Shown: positions 1 through 14,100 of the stretch, piece after piece
How the letters are laid out: every line of letters starts with the position of its first letter
Position numbering within the stretch: position 1 is the first letter of the stretch
Notes under the pieces: generated by a model
Databases searched by the model: none
The model's input: only the letters and a program-made list of their open reading frames with translations
Told to the model about the DNA's origin: nothing
Source: Cylicocyclus nassatus
Taxonomy: Eukaryota; Nematoda; Chromadorea; Rhabditida; Strongylidae
Assembly: GCA_958299035.1 (NCBI GenBank)
Contig: CATQJL010000223.1
Location: 4,892,359 to 4,956,358, forward strand
Length of the DNA stretch: 64,000 nt
Direction of reading: 5' to 3'
Made by a program: the position numbers and the translations under genes

Positions 1-127
1 TCGTTCTATAGTGCAAGTCTAAGTTGAAGCCAGCTCTACAAAACTGTACTTGAAGCAAGGCAAAAGACTTCTTGGGAAGAGAGATATTGACGATCAAACG
101 TTCGATACATTTTTTTGGGACACCCTG
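1..127. mobile_element. Right end of a TA-flanked MITE (CAGGGTGTCCC family), cut by the window edge
   Basis: The sequence ends in TTTTTTTGGGACACCCTG followed by TA. This matches the right end of the full-length copy at 13359-14029, including the stretch that reads CGTTCGATACATTT just before it. Only the right part lies in the window. TA flanks suggest a Tc1/mariner-type mover; no transposase is present. Confidence 0.7.
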
Positions 128-1250
128 TATAATACATAAGCGCAAATTGGATGAACTGAGCCTAAAATTAGAGAAGAGTGTTCAGAAATACTGAGAATTC
201 GTGGGATCCCAATTTGAAAAGATCAAAGGTAGATTATTAACCGTACAAAAAGAAACACTTTGAAGCCGCTTGCAAATACATTACAGAGATTTCTAGCGCA
301 CGTACAAACTTTAGATAGGCTTACTAATTTTATTTGATCTTGGGTCAAATGCTCGTAAAGGAAAAAAAACAATCAAAAAAGCATTCATAGACAGTAACAA
401 ACCGTCAATATCGTATCTTACCGTGTGCAAATAACTGATAAGAACTTTCACCTCGCTCCTTTTATGGCTACGAACTTTTGCTCTGTCACTTATTGTTAGA
501 CTTCCTAATTCAATTATAGGAATTGTTTTTGTGTGCAAGCTAACGGATCTAATCAACAAAGATAAATTAATTGCTTATAATTAGTTACCAGTTGCTACGT
601 TTCGCATCAGGTTTCCTTAACTCACACTGGAAAGTCTCTGAATGCTGTTATAAGACTGCCTCGTTTAGAAAAAAGGATGAAAAAGAAGGCACTTTTTTGG
701 CAAACCTTTTGAAATTCGGCAGTATCATCAAGATTGTCACTTTCAAGAAATGTAGTGTTTTTCAAGCGTAATGTCACTGGATGTGATGCGCGACAGTTTG
801 TTGTTAACAAAGCTGGGCATCATAAAAGTTCACCATACTTGCCTTACAAAAGTTAGTTCAAGAGTTTGTGAACAGAAGGTTGAAGGTTTGTAATCACAAC
901 TGATAAGACTGCGCTCATTCTTAATTCTCTTGCTTTTGATAATGCCGGCTCAGATGTCAGTTCGGAAACTTGCTTACTTCTTCAATGTCTCCTTCTTGTG
1001 CGGTCAACTGCACCAAATCTTTGGAATTAAATTGCTCGTAGTAACTATTTATAAAGGGCATTCCTGAGGAAGGCGACCTAAAATGTCTTCCCAGCATTCT
1101 AGAAGCACACAATATTATTTCATTCGTAATCTCGATCTTGTCTTCTGAGGTAAAACTCTGTGACATTGATCGACCCCTTCGGAAATCTAGCCATGACAAT
1201 TGATTGATTATTGACTGAAAAAATTTTCAGTTGAGCATTTATTGGCTCTT
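128..1250. other. Unassigned AT-rich DNA
   Basis: I see no exon pattern, RNA gene or repeat boundary here. The short open frames do not resemble any family I know and are not bounded by convincing splice sites. Confidence 0.5.
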
Positions 1251-1660
1251 AAAGGCAGTGGATCGGCAAAACTTAACAGCGCAGGATTTTGACGCAGTAG
1301 GTTCCTTATCGCCCAAGTATGAAAACAGTGCAATTCCGGTTGCACAGCATGCCTTCCTTGCCGAGAAAACTGCTCTCATACTTACATGCGCAAGCCAATC
1401 TTACACGCGCCCGGTCGAGTTGGCAATTTCCTTCCCACCATTGGAGGCTGCCCGCCGCAATGCTATGACCATTGGGTCCGGCAATGATTCAGCGTCATCA
1501 GCCTTGCTCCACTCGTCCAACTTCAAAAGAAAGGGCGTCGAAAAATGCAGGTTTCCGCCGTTTTCAAGCTCTCTGAAGAGGATTTTCGGGATCAGCGCAT
1601 TGAATAACCCCAGGTAAGCAAAAATCTGACTAGGTTGAGATTTGCCGAGCCAATGCCTTT
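1251..1660. mobile_element. MITE of the AAAGGCAGTG family, copy A
   Basis: Terminal inverted repeats begin AAAGGCAGTGGATCGGCAAA at the left and end GCCGAGCCAATGCCTTT at the right. The internal sequence matches 10252-10660 in the opposite orientation, so the two short open frames that look related are repeat shadows rather than genes. The target duplication is not clear. Confidence 0.65.
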
Positions 1661-2839
1661 AAAAGTTCACTCGTTCCATCCCGTGAGCAATAGTATAGTA
1701 GAAGGTACAATAGTTGCCTATAGCTCTACCTAAAATGGCATATCATTAAAATTTGAAGAAAATTATGTTATATCCTTATTGACTATAAACTATTTGATCT
1801 TCGATGAGCTCCAGTCTACATCAATAGTGTGCCACCTTATGAACCTCCTCAACACGCGTCTGTAAAGCTTTAATCAGGTCAAGCGTGGGGTGCGGCACGC
1901 CACACCTGGGGGGTCGTATTGAGGAGTCAAAAGGGGAGGGGGTCGTAGTTGGGTAATCTGATTAGTGATAACATGATATTTGTATCATATCCATAATTAG
2001 CATGTCAATTAACCCCTGCAGACAAAGTGTAAGCGAATTCTGAAGATTCAAGATACTAGGCTACCTAGATGAAATGGTCAAATTCCAACATGTCAACTTT
2101 GTTTCAAAAGTGAATTAGCTATCCGTTTTTGCACTCAAGACAAAGCACTACTCCTTCTTTGTCCACTTCAGGAATCCCGCTTCAGTAGACCTGCAAGCTG
2201 TGGAATTAGAAGCCAACCAAAATCTCGTTGTGCCCATTTTTCGCTTTTGATCGCTATGCTTTCACCAAATATTACTTAGAGCTAAGAAGACAAATCAGGC
2301 TCCAAACAGTCCTATGGAATCTACAAGGTTTAGGCTATCGATTCATATGAATACTGTCCGCTAAAAATGTTTTTTTGATATAGTTAATGGGGTGCGGCTG
2401 CCGCAGCTTTCAAGGGGGTGTGCCGCACCCCCTTAACTTGCCTTCAAAATCCAGAAAGCGCTCCATTGCTGGTATGAGTATTGAGCACATAGCTTCTTCT
2501 TGCTACACTGGAAGAAGCCGAACTTTGGAGCCGAACGCCCCACCCATAAGAGAATTATGGCCCTTTCAATATGCCCATTCAGATCAAAATCAGCCGTCAA
2601 ATTACGTGTGATTGTAAAGTGCAGTCACAGAAAATCGGGCGTACAGCTCTCAGAAATCTGAAAACTCTCTAGAAAAAGCTGGTGTCCTCCAGAATGTCAC
2701 ACTTTGAGGTCCAGAGATTAAGAGGAGGAAGAAGGGGTCGTTTGAGGGCTTTCATGGGAGGGGGGGGGGGGTTGTTTTCGAAAGACTTGTGCCTGACCTC
2801 TTTCTCAACTCTGGCTGTAATTATACTATGCCTTATAAT
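1661..2839. other. Unassigned intergenic DNA
   Basis: I see no gene. There is a short CCCCTTG-rich hairpin-like stretch near 2390-2440 and a G-run at about 2759-2771. Nothing else is supportable. Confidence 0.4.
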
Positions 2840-4150
2840 ATACGATCAGTTAGCTAAATGATATCTTTGTTAAATGCTTCTGCAGCAAAAACCAGAGGCA
2901 GTCTCGCGCACAAAATCATCTTCGGCCTAAGCCATACCACATGCAATTTCAGTTTATCAAGCATAAAAGCTGGGGCAAGATTTGTTGTGCTTGTGAACAC
3001 AAACGCTGTGCGTATAAGGCTGCGCACGGTAAATCCGTGAAGATCGCAAGATGCCAAGTCGCGGAACTTAGCGATTTGATGGAATTGGTGAAGGTTTGCG
3101 TTGAGCCTTCACGTCTTATCTATGTATTCCACGCCGCAGGAGATTTTGTAGGTATTCCCGGTGGCCATGCAATTTCCTCCTCTGTCCTGAGGGCATATGG
3201 TGCAGTTTGATGGATGCAGGAACGATCGTAAAGACAGTTGCAAATCAACAAGCTCTTCGAATTGTTTAGAGGCAATTCTACAAAAATAACTGAATTTTGT
3301 AGCCCTGCTCTCCTCACACCGTCACAATGCTCTGCCTACTTCTTTGGAGATAAAGGGATTGCAGAAGGCTATTTTCTCGACTGCTAACTGCTTGCTTACT
3401 ACAGGACGCTGTCCATACTCCTAGGTGCCCTTGCATGATTTTCGTAACCGTTGAAAGAAGCTATGCTGCGGACAAACGCCAATGATTCTACCTTTTCTTG
3501 TTGCCCACTGCAAACTTGGAATGCGGGGAACATTTTTTCGATTATAGCTCCTTTTCTTTGGAGTGGGTGTGCTGATCGAAAGTGGATAGGAATACTCTTA
3601 CGGCAGGATTTGCGGTACCATTTAGTTGCGTGCATAGCCGAGATGTGATTTGCACATTTAGAAACGGTAAACATTCGCTGCTAAGCTTCTCCCTAGTAAG
3701 CTGTATGTACTGCGATTGCTCATTGAGTAGTTGTAAGCATTTGTCAAAATGCCTAAGTGGCACAAACGATAAAGCAATCCTAACTACAGTAGAGCAAGGA
3801 CGGCACTCCAAGATTGGCGCTTCACTTTCTGCCAAAAAGGTTACTGCAAGTATGGGGCTAATCATTATCGTATGATCAGATCTTTGATGTGCGCGAAATA
3901 GCTCCCAGACAGTCAAAAATGTTGCAGTCCAAGCACGCTTGCAAAAGTCATAACCTGTGGGATAGAGAGCCCGTGAAGGTTTATAGAGTTTTCGTTGCTT
4001 ACGAGAAGCATAGGGACAGCTTGAATGGGACTCATTGCCTACGCTGTTGTAGGGCGCGTCGACATCAAACGAAGTTAGGTCAATGTGCGTTGCGCGCAGA
4101 CGATCCAAAGACATTTCCGTGTTGGCCAAGTGCGAGCGAATGAATGAGGA
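2840..4150 (-). pseudogene. Decayed Penelope-like retroelement (RT tail plus GIY-YIG endonuclease)
   Basis: Read on the minus strand in several frames, the order is a reverse-transcriptase C-terminal stretch and then a GIY-YIG-type endonuclease. The frame at 4129-3542 contains LPFLNVQI. The frame at 3674-3399 contains KWYRK and FRSAHP, followed by a conserved NGY. The frame at 3317-3120 contains RRAGLQ and a VELPLNN patch. Below 3210 come a CxxCP motif, a TYKIS segment and a VEYI segment, which I read as the GIY-YIG core. RT followed by GIY-YIG is the signature order of endonuclease-bearing Penelope-like elements. Several frameshifts and stops show that it is dead. A second relic of the same type lies at 37296-37990. 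Confidence 0.6.
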
Positions 4151-5172
4151 GTTGTAGTTGTGCTAGCATGCTGTGGATAAACCACTCAATCCTATCCGTA
4201 GGCCCTCCTATGCTGCTCAATCGGTCGCACTTTGAATGTGGAAGGATCGTGGATTCTAAGACGTTGCCTGATTAGAGCCTGTATGTCTTAATTTTAGTGA
4301 GCAGATACAGCACTGTACAGCTCGGTTTTGAGGCGCGCAATACCGTTGTGCGATAAATTATCTGGTTTAGCAGTCGCTACTCACTCTCTGTTAGGTTTGT
4401 CGTATTGCCTCTGAAATTCGTTGGCAGAGGATAGGTGGTATAGCGATTCGTCTTGCAGATGCCTTTGTGTTATCACAACATCTAATTGGTGGGATATGAT
4501 TACAAATTCGCCTCCCTTGTCGCTAGTTGAAAGCCTTATTTGCGCAGTATTTATAAGCCTTCATATATGTCTAATACCCTTCTTCTGTGCTAGAGTAAGG
4601 TTTGAATGAGTTTTTCATTCGCAAATGCTTGCTATTGTTCTAAAGATATTGTTTTCGCACACTGTTGTTTGAAGAACGCACATGAAGGTACTAAGGCCTT
4701 GCTTAGGTTGTTACTGCGATGTTTTTCAATTCATATTAGGTTGAAAATTAACCATGATTTCTCGGGCATCCATAACTACTAAACTTTGGCTTCAAACTTT
4801 ATGCTGATCAAGCTTGGTGCCAATGTTCAATCCCCATTTGGTAGCTTTACTCCATCGAATGATATTCCGAATCCTATCTTGGATGTGAGAGATCTTGATT
4901 TATCAAGGTTAGAGACCTAGACAAACTGGCTTCTCTGAGCACCGCCGTCTCTATTTCATTACTACAAATAATATTGAAATGCAATTAAAGTATTTTAATT
5001 TCTAAACCTGAGACAAGTATTTTAAACTCTCACACTGAGGAGGAGAATAAACGGCTTCAAAATTCGTCTCGTGCGTTCATTTGAAACTAATTTCTGACAA
5101 CTGACTTCAAAATCTATTTGGAATCTTTGCGTTATTTACATCCTACTAATTATTCGAATGTTGTTTTACCCT
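4151..5172. other. Intergenic region upstream of the nuclear receptor gene
   Basis: No gene, RNA or clear repeat is visible. The receptor promoter, and possibly an SL1 trans-splice acceptor, should lie in the 3' part. I cannot single out a site. Confidence 0.4.
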
Positions 5173-8100
5173 ATGTTTTCATCAAGAGCAAGCCGAAAGA
5201 GCATGGAACGGTCACTCCAGTTCTCTTTATCACATCGTCGATGTCTAATCTGTGATGCTCCTTCTAGTGGATATCACTTCAATGCTCCTTCTTGTTCTGC
5301 ATGTGCTGCTTTCTTCAGGTAAAAGGACACTGAATTTTTTAGAATGACATTCATAACTCATCCTGACATGCATGTAATTCTAGGCGAACGGTAACCTTAG
5401 GCAAACATTTCTCCTGTCCTCATGGCAATTGCAAAGTTCACTACGGTAGGTTTCGAATAGATAATAGTGAAAGCGGTCACGTACTCAAGAGAAGCTGTTT
5501 TTCGACCAAACATTTCTCTCTTGTATTACATTTAGAAATGCGAGCTATCTGCAAAGCCTGCAGATTTGCGAAATGCATTCTAATGGGCATGGAAAGGCAA
5601 GGTATTTGTTTCTTGTCGGAAACTAATAAATGGTTATCGTCATTGTAGCAGTGCAGCCTCGTCGAGATTACAATACGAGTCGTCGTAAAGTTGTCTACTC
5701 TGAATATATATCGCCTGAAGCAAATCAGGTGTCAACAGGTGTAACGTCACCGATGGTATCTCATTAATTCTTGCCTTTCTTTCGGAAGAAAAACACATCA
5801 TTTCAGGAGCCTTCACTTTACTCTATTCCGCATTTCCAGGAATCCGATAGACAGTCGAGTAAATGTGGGTTCGCGAGGTGAGTTTAGGACACTTTCCGAA
5901 ATCATATAAAACTTTTGTTGTTTTTTCTTACGAAAAAAGCACAAGCGGTGAAGCACTGAAAGCGATCTATGCCGTCTCTCTCGAAGTAGATAAGCGACAT
6001 GAAATCCACTTGGGTTGCGCATGAATACTTTGGCTGATAAACCTATAAAAACTTGTGTGAGTAAAAACAGCAAACTTTTTACCGAATTAGCTGGAACTCT
6101 TTAGCCGAATGGGAAAATTGAGCTGGACGCGACCATATGCTACTTGAGTTCTTATAATTTCTTTCAAATAGATCGTTGAAAATTTTCATACTAGCACAAA
6201 AGGATCTCATACTCATTCCTCTACGCTTTCTATGACTACGCGTAGAAATACACCGCGCACCCCCTGCGCATGTGCCCACATTTTGCGTCTCATAAGAAGT
6301 CTGAGGTGCTAAAGTGGCACGACAGCAGATCAAGAAAAAGGGTGTGGAGCGGGTACATGACCTGATGGCGGAGCTGACAGGGTACTGCTCAAAGGCAGTG
6401 TCCGGGCAAAAAGTCGATTTTGAGATTTTCTGCTTTCCCGGGCTTGTTCGCTATGTTGAATCCGAAAATCTACACTGAAGAGCGTGAAAACGGCTAAAAA
6501 GGGTCTAACACAGGGAAACTAGAGGTGGGCGGAATCCTTTCCACTGTGAATTTACGCTCCGAGCTTCCGGATCGATTTTCTCGGTCCCAATTCCAAGTCA
6601 AGCGCCCGCACTTGGCCGGTGGAGATGTCAGGGCGGCGCCCGAAATCGAGAAGGATCGCTCCGGAAGCTTGGAGCGTTAATTCACAGTGGGGAACACCCC
6701 GCCCACGTCCCAATCTTTCTCTGCGTTAGAGCCCTTCTTCGCCGTTTTCGCGCTCTCCAATGTGGATTTTCGGATTCAGTATAGCGAATAGGCCCAGGTA
6801 AGCACAAAATCTCAAGATCGGCTTTTTGCCCGGATACTGCCTTTCACGTTGCGTTGCGACATCGCTTTGCAAAAAGTGCGCGCAGATCGGGGACCAGTAC
6901 CCCTTTTGGCTACGATCACCCCCGGAGATTCTCCTGCACCTCAGTGACCCCGAGAAAGGGTCGCCAAATTTTTGGAATATTACATGGGTTACGAAAATGT
7001 GCAAGTGACTTGTTTATTGTTGTGAATAATTAAAATAGTTTTCAAATTTTTTTAAAAACTCAAAGTTTGTAAAAAAATTCGGAGGCATGGCTGCCGCCAC
7101 GAGCCTTCTTCCTCGATTTCAAGAGTTATGCTCGCAAGAATGAGAAGCATCCCAAAAAATTTTCAAAATGCATGCTAACCCACCCTTCATTCGAAAAAAA
7201 ATTTCGCCGCCTTCTCTCCCTCCCCCCCCGGGCGGACATCCTGCGACCGCCACCACTGCTTCTCTCGCAAACGAAGGTTTTAAATAACTTAACGCGCGAG
7301 TATTTGATTTTTATCGGCTTCGGTGTTCATTCATGTATAACGCCCGCGGTTTCGTAGTGTAGACTTTAATTTTTATTGATGAGCGGACGTCAACAACATT
7401 GAAATTTATGCACGACTCCGGTCCTTTATGTTCCGTTTATACTCTTCAAGACTAAAAACCTTTTAACCACACCTTTATCTATAAGCAGGAAAAGCAGTGC
7501 AGAATAAACATATAAAGCACTTTAACACTTTAAAAAGAGATCATGAGAACTTGCCAAGCAATTGCGTAATTAAACATATCCAAGCACCACAACAGTAGAA
7601 TACATAAGTTAACAACAATCACTCACGAGAGGGGTCCAGACATGAAGCGCGCAGCCACAGGGGAGAGGAGACCGCTCTCCAGAGCGGAGTCATTCCAACT
7701 CCGACTCTCTAAAGCTCCGCCTCCCGCCGATGGCTAGTGACTTGCACTTTTAGTTTTGAATTTTATTCGCGCTTCACACATGCTTGTCTCAAGTCTTTCG
7801 ATTACTCTATTTTTTATTTGGTACTTACTCTAAAAGTGAGAGAGTTTCAGAAAAGTCAAGCGAGACTTCGTAACGGATTTGCAGAATCAAAATGCGACTT
7901 TGCTTCAAGAAATTTTTGGTTCCAGCTTTTGCGAATCCTTGTTCAAGCACCTCGTCTTGGCTATTTTCTTGAAAGATTAAGGTTTTCGGATATATTGCTG
8001 TCTTCCGAATGGTATTCTACTATCTGACTTGTTGCAAACTTTTCAAGTTGATGCGTATATGATAGTTGACACCATGTCACGCTGATAAGACGTTTTATCA

Positions 8101-11100
8101 AAGCGCATTCAATACTGAACTTTCTGTAGGCACAAACCTTTAAACAAACATACGCTACCTACAAAAGGGCTTCATGAATGTCACAACGCTATTACCATAT
8201 AATTGAGATGATTACGAATAAAGTACAGTCGAGTAGATTTCCTGCTTAATATAGTGTCCCTGCAGACGCGACAACGCCTATGCGTCAATAATTGCCGCTA
8301 GGAGTTTCAGCAAGAGTTTTACAGTGTTTTCTTGGCTTATTTTTTGCTGACTCCTTGCTGATAAAGGAAAGAAAAGTAAGCTAGCAAGAAGTTGCTCTTT
8401 TCTGAGTATGTAAATCATGGCTTTTCTGAGTATTTACGTGGAAACTACGTCGTCGTCAGTTTCACGCGTATTATCTGTCACTTCATGCCTCTTCGCTTCA
8501 TTTTCTTTGTATTTTTTGTCACATGATGCCTCTTTTTTCTTGTGAACCATTTCTTGAACGCTAATAGACTTTTATATGTGACTTATTGTCTTTATCCCAA
8601 ACTACTCCGATGACTGCCTTGCTTTAGAGAAAAGTCGAAGTTGCTGCAGAGTCTATTAGCTCAAAAAAGTGCTGTACAAGAAAAAAAGAGGCATTATGTA
8701 ATTAGAATACACATGAAACTGACGCGACGTGGCTTGCGGCGATATAACTATTCGAGAAACAGAAACTACTCTTCAACATAGCTGCCTGTCCTTTATCAGC
8801 AACGAGTTCATTGAAAAAGCAAAGAGTAAGCAAAGAAAACGCTAGAAAACGGCGCTCGAAACTTCGCAATGGCATTTGTTGACGCACTTGCGTTGTCGCG
8901 TCTGCAGGGACACTACATTAAGCAGGAAATCTACTCGACTGTAAACATAGCGAACGAATCAAGTACACTCCTTGTTTGAGGGATACACCTACGAGTGTGC
9001 TGGAAATGCTGTTGAGGGAGGAACGACTCTATAATGAAAGGAGAAGCATCCTTTACTGCGTTAAGAACAGCATCTCGGAAATACTCTCTGCCGGAGATGT
9101 GAATGACATAGTAAGTGCAGAGATTCTAGTTTTGACATTGCAGGAGCTGAAGTAGGCTGAAGAAAAATTTCAATTGAACATACTCTCATGCTGCGTAATT
9201 GGGACGAGCAGACATGTTATTATCCCGGAAGGCAGTTAGCAGTATGTAGCTCAAGTATATGTCGAATTGAGTTTGAATATCGCATTTGGATCCTTGTTGC
9301 TGTTTGAACATTGATTGTCGGATACTTTGAGACTAAGACAAATCTTTCAGCCATTCACCTCAAAGGATATTACTGAACTAACATTTGCTGGCGTGCAGAA
9401 AGATCTCCGGGCACAGATCCTTGCTACTTATGAATGGATCCGTGGTTGGAACCATTTTGAATGGTTGAGCACTTCTGACAAGGTGAATTTCGTAAAACAA
9501 CTCATAGAAGAATCACAAATCAACTTCGCGGCTGCAGTGTTCGCAGTTGCGCAGTTACCCAGCTGCATTTTTCGGCTTTCTCTTACTCGAAGCGCTTCTT
9601 TTCTTCGTAGCTTGTAGAAATGCAATAGTGTGATATTAGTTCAGCTAGAGACTTGTACGTTTGGGTAAGCGCAGAGGCGCAGTCGAATTCCTTGTCACGA
9701 TTTGCAAAGTTCTTTATGAATATGTGGAAAAATGGAAAGCTTTGTATCGCGTCTCCTTTGGCATAGCTAAGTGAAACAGATAGCACGGCTTTGTTTGGGG
9801 TCCTTCATACCGCGCCTGTAACCGCTTTGCGCCTATCCCAGTATTCCAAGGCCTTTCCAAAAAGTTAAAAGATTATGCTCTTTGTAGTAAACATGCCGAG
9901 TAACCCCACTGAACAAACAAAAGTTTGAGCAAGATATCTGCTTTTGATATTGGGATGCGGATAATGAAATAGTGCCCAAAAGCCAAGTAGCGGCAGCTGC
10001 TAGCTGATATATAAAGGCACCCTTAGACATCTTCGAATCAATATCAACAAAAAGATTTATATTAAAAACGGAACATAATTTGTGCATTAAAGAAGTAATT
10101 TCAAGAAAGCACTCCTACGTCGATGCACTTTGTTCCACCCGATAATCGACCCTTGCTATCTAACAATGAGATTGGGACTTCCCGACAGGTGACGTTCTTA
10201 TTTACATTTGTGTAAATCGGCACAGAAAACGAATACACACGCTTTAGTGTTTGAAGGCAGTGGCTCGGCAAATCTCGACCTAGTCAAATTTTCGCTCACC
10301 TGGGGTTATTCAATACGCTGATTACGAAAATCCACTTTGGAGAGCTCGAAAACGGCGAAAACGAGGTTTTTCAACTTTCTTTCCTTCAAAATTGGACGAA
10401 TGGAGCAAGGCTGATGATGCTGAATCGTTGCGGGACCCAATGATTATAGCATTGCGGCGGGCAGCCTCCAGGTGAGAAGGAAGTTGACAACTCGTCCGGG
10501 TGCGTGTAAGATTGGCTTGCTCGTGTAAGTCTGAGAGCGATTTTCTCGAAAGGGAAGACATGCTGTGCAATCGGGATTGCACTGTTTTCATACTTGGACG
10601 ATAAGGAACCTACTGCGTTAAGATCCTGAGTCGTCAAGTTTTGCCGATCCACTGCCTTTAAGATACAGTAATGTATGAGTGGATATTGTGTCGCTGCATA
10701 AATTGTGCTCAACGATCCAATCTTGCAAAGATATTTGCAAAATCAAGATAGGAAAAAAGTACTACGGAACTTAGACTAGACTTTGTTTGCTACTCACACA
10801 ATCGCCGCGGGCAGGCGGGCGCCGGAAAACACGCGTTGCTAACATTTCGCATTCCGCTCGCAAATTTCGGGAAAATGGTTAGCTAGTTTTTGAGTCCTCT
10901 TTAGTTTACGTGATAGTTGCTGAAAGTAAAACTACAGAAATTGAGAAATCGGTTTTGGCCGGCTTTTAGAGGCAGTGTCCGGGCAAAAACTCAATTTTGG
11001 GGTTTTGTGCTTACCCGAGCACAAACGCCAAAAAAAACCCTAATAACCCCAATAAACTCACTCCATGAGCTTTCCGTTGCACAGGATCTAGAGATGACTT

Positions 11101-14100
11101 CTACCTTTTTTGTTACCTTTCAGATCTACTGTAGGTGTACTGTAGATGGCAGTATGCGTAATTATAAAAAGTGGGTTGAAAAAGTGGGCGGGTCCGTAAA
11201 GAGGCCTTGGTCCCAAAGAGCAGACAACTAAAAATCTGCATGGTCGTCAATGTGTTAAAGGCAGTGTCCGGGCAAAAAGTTGAAATTGAGATTCTGTGCT
11301 TACCAAGGCCTATTCGCTATGCTGAACTGAAAATCCACATTGGGAAGCGTGAAAACGGCAAAAAAAGGCTCTAACGCAGGAGGGAAACAGCAAGTGGGCG
11401 GGGTCCTCCGCACTGTGAAGTCACTGTGTATTGTAAGTCAATGTGTATTTTCGGATCCAGCATAGCGAATAGGCCCGGGTAAGCACAAAATCCCAAAACC
11501 GAGTTTTTGCCCGGATACTGCCTTCAATTCCATAGTTTGGCGACCAACTATTAAGAATGGGACTTCTAATGTGAGCAAATAAGGAATAGTGTATTGCATT
11601 GAGCACAAGAAGAGGCAACTAACTCATCTTTGGGATAAAGTTAGTCAAGTTTGAAAATGACCATTTCGCTTGTGTGGCTCAATATCTGGGGACCCTAGAA
11701 TTTGGTAAAAACTGGTGCTTATGAGTTGTTTGGCATGCTGATTACGAATATTATACTCATGCTTGCTAAGGCCTTTTTGCTATATTTACGGTAGGTACAC
11801 GGTGACAATATCTCGAAAGGTGATTAGCTTTCGTATAAAGGATATTTTGGATGTGTTCGCGATATGATGTTCATCTGCTGTAGCAAGTTCACTCGAACTC
11901 ACATGCAACACTGCCGCTCTCTTGCTCGTACATCTTCACAATATTCTTTCGTTGGATACCTTTTACTTCACCTTGATTACGACCCCTTCCCCTCTCAGGC
12001 CCCTCCGTACGACCCCTAGGTTGGCGTGCCACACCTCAGGCTTTACCCTGCTTGGAACATTGCCCGAAAAGTAGCCTATGTGAATGAGCGATGTTGAAAA
12101 CATTTGAGTGCAAAGTTTGATACTGATCAGTTTACATGCAAACTTTTTTATGATAAAAACTTCAAACATCTCGAGCAATCCTCGTCTTCAGAGGCCTAAA
12201 GTGACGCGCGATTAATGATCTTATGCTTGTCCCATCAAACGCCCAAACCAAAGTAGTGCAATAGATTGACTTATATGGCTAATTTGCACTACTAATTCGG
12301 AGAAGGCGGTCGCACACACCATCAGTGCTGTAGCGGTAGAGCCACGGTCAGTTTGTCATCCCATTTGATTTTCACTAGTGAATCCATAGGGAGGATCGAA
12401 AAACTGGCCAGGGTTGACAAGGTATTTGGTGGGACAAGCATAAGATCATTAATCGCGTGCCACTTTAGGCCTCTCAAGACGAGGATTGCTCGAAACGTTA
12501 GGCCGCTCTACTAATAAAGCTTCGCCGGAACCTCGTGTTGGCACAACTAACAAATAAACTACATCATTGTAATGCCGAGGTTCAAAGAAAAGAGGGCATT
12601 AAGCTACTTCAAACATTAACCAAAATTGGTATAGAGCAGAGTCAATCGTTCTACCTACTTGAGGGTGAATGAATAATTTTTACAAATAAAGAGGTGCTGA
12701 CTTGACTGACTATGTATGCAAAAAAAAAAAAACAGATTTGATTTCGAAATTCGAATTTGCTTGAGTTTGGTTTGCATAGCTATGTCTCCAGATTTGTTAT
12801 GTTCAATGGGATGTTTGTCGGAATTGCAAATGATTCAGATGAAGGATGGAGAGACGAGGCATGCATATCGGCAAACCTGAAGAAAAGGTGAGTTAGTCCT
12901 AAATGAGATGTCAGCTTCCGCATGGGTGGAACTATATTTGCACATCTGCATGTGTCTTTGCGCTCTATATTCTAGTATCCCGGATTTTTACTTAGTTGTT
13001 TAGTTAATCTGGTGGATTTACGGATCAGTAGTTTGAAGATAGACCGCCCAGCACAGCCTCTGCTAGAGCATGCTGGCTTTCATTTTCCTAATTTCTAACC
13101 GTGGAAAAAAATACAGTAACAGTACATAGAATGTCTGATGTGGGCAGTATACGCGTGCAATTCGAAAGTTGCGATCTTTCGAAGAAGAAGTGGTATTTGG
13201 GTATATGGATTTAGAAAATGCTTCAACTTCACTCGGAATCAAAGCTTTGCGGCATTTTTGCTTGATGCATCAATGTCCCAGAGGCTGATCCTTTCTTTTC
13301 AAAATACCTTATCTTCGTACGAAGCCGAGGGAAATGCCATGCTGTTGGGCTAAACATACAGGGTGTCCCAAAAAATGTATCGGACGTTTGATCGTTAATA
13401 TCTCTCTTCTCAAGAAGTTTTTTGCTTTGCTTCAGGTACCGTTTTGTAGAGCTGGCTTCAACTTAGATTTGCATTTTAGAACGAATCACCCATCTCTCTT
13501 CATTACTGTAGGATTACGGTAGAAACTTGAAACATATGGTGTCAATGTGGAAAAAGCTGCCGTTTCAAAATTTTTCAAAAATTATGAAAACTTGTGTAAT
13601 AGGGTTTTTGTGGACGCTGAGTTCAATACTTAACTATTCACAAGATTACGAAGCTTTCCAGACGGTGTAATCGCACTTTTTAGGAACATTGAAAAAATGG
13701 CCGCTACCTCTTACCTGGCATAACCCTTCAATGAAGCATCATAATAAGTTGGGATTACAGTAATGATCAGCAACTCTGATTAGCCTAGTGTAAAAGCCTT
13801 CAGGCTGTTTTGTTTCTTTCTAAGGCAAAATATGACCTTTCATTGCTTAACACCCTCTTTGAAGTTTCTACGTAATCCTACAGTAACGAAGAAAAATGAG
13901 TGATTCGTTCTATAGCAAATTCAAGTTAAAGCCAGCTCTACAAATTGGTGCCTGAAGCAAGAGAAAAGATTTCTTTAAAAGAGAGATATTAAAAATCAAA
14001 CGTTCGATACATTTTTTTGGGACATCCTGTATAATATAATTTAGCAGTGCTGTGCACCTACTTGACGAAATAGTGGTAGTAGTGAAGTGAAAGCAGAAGA

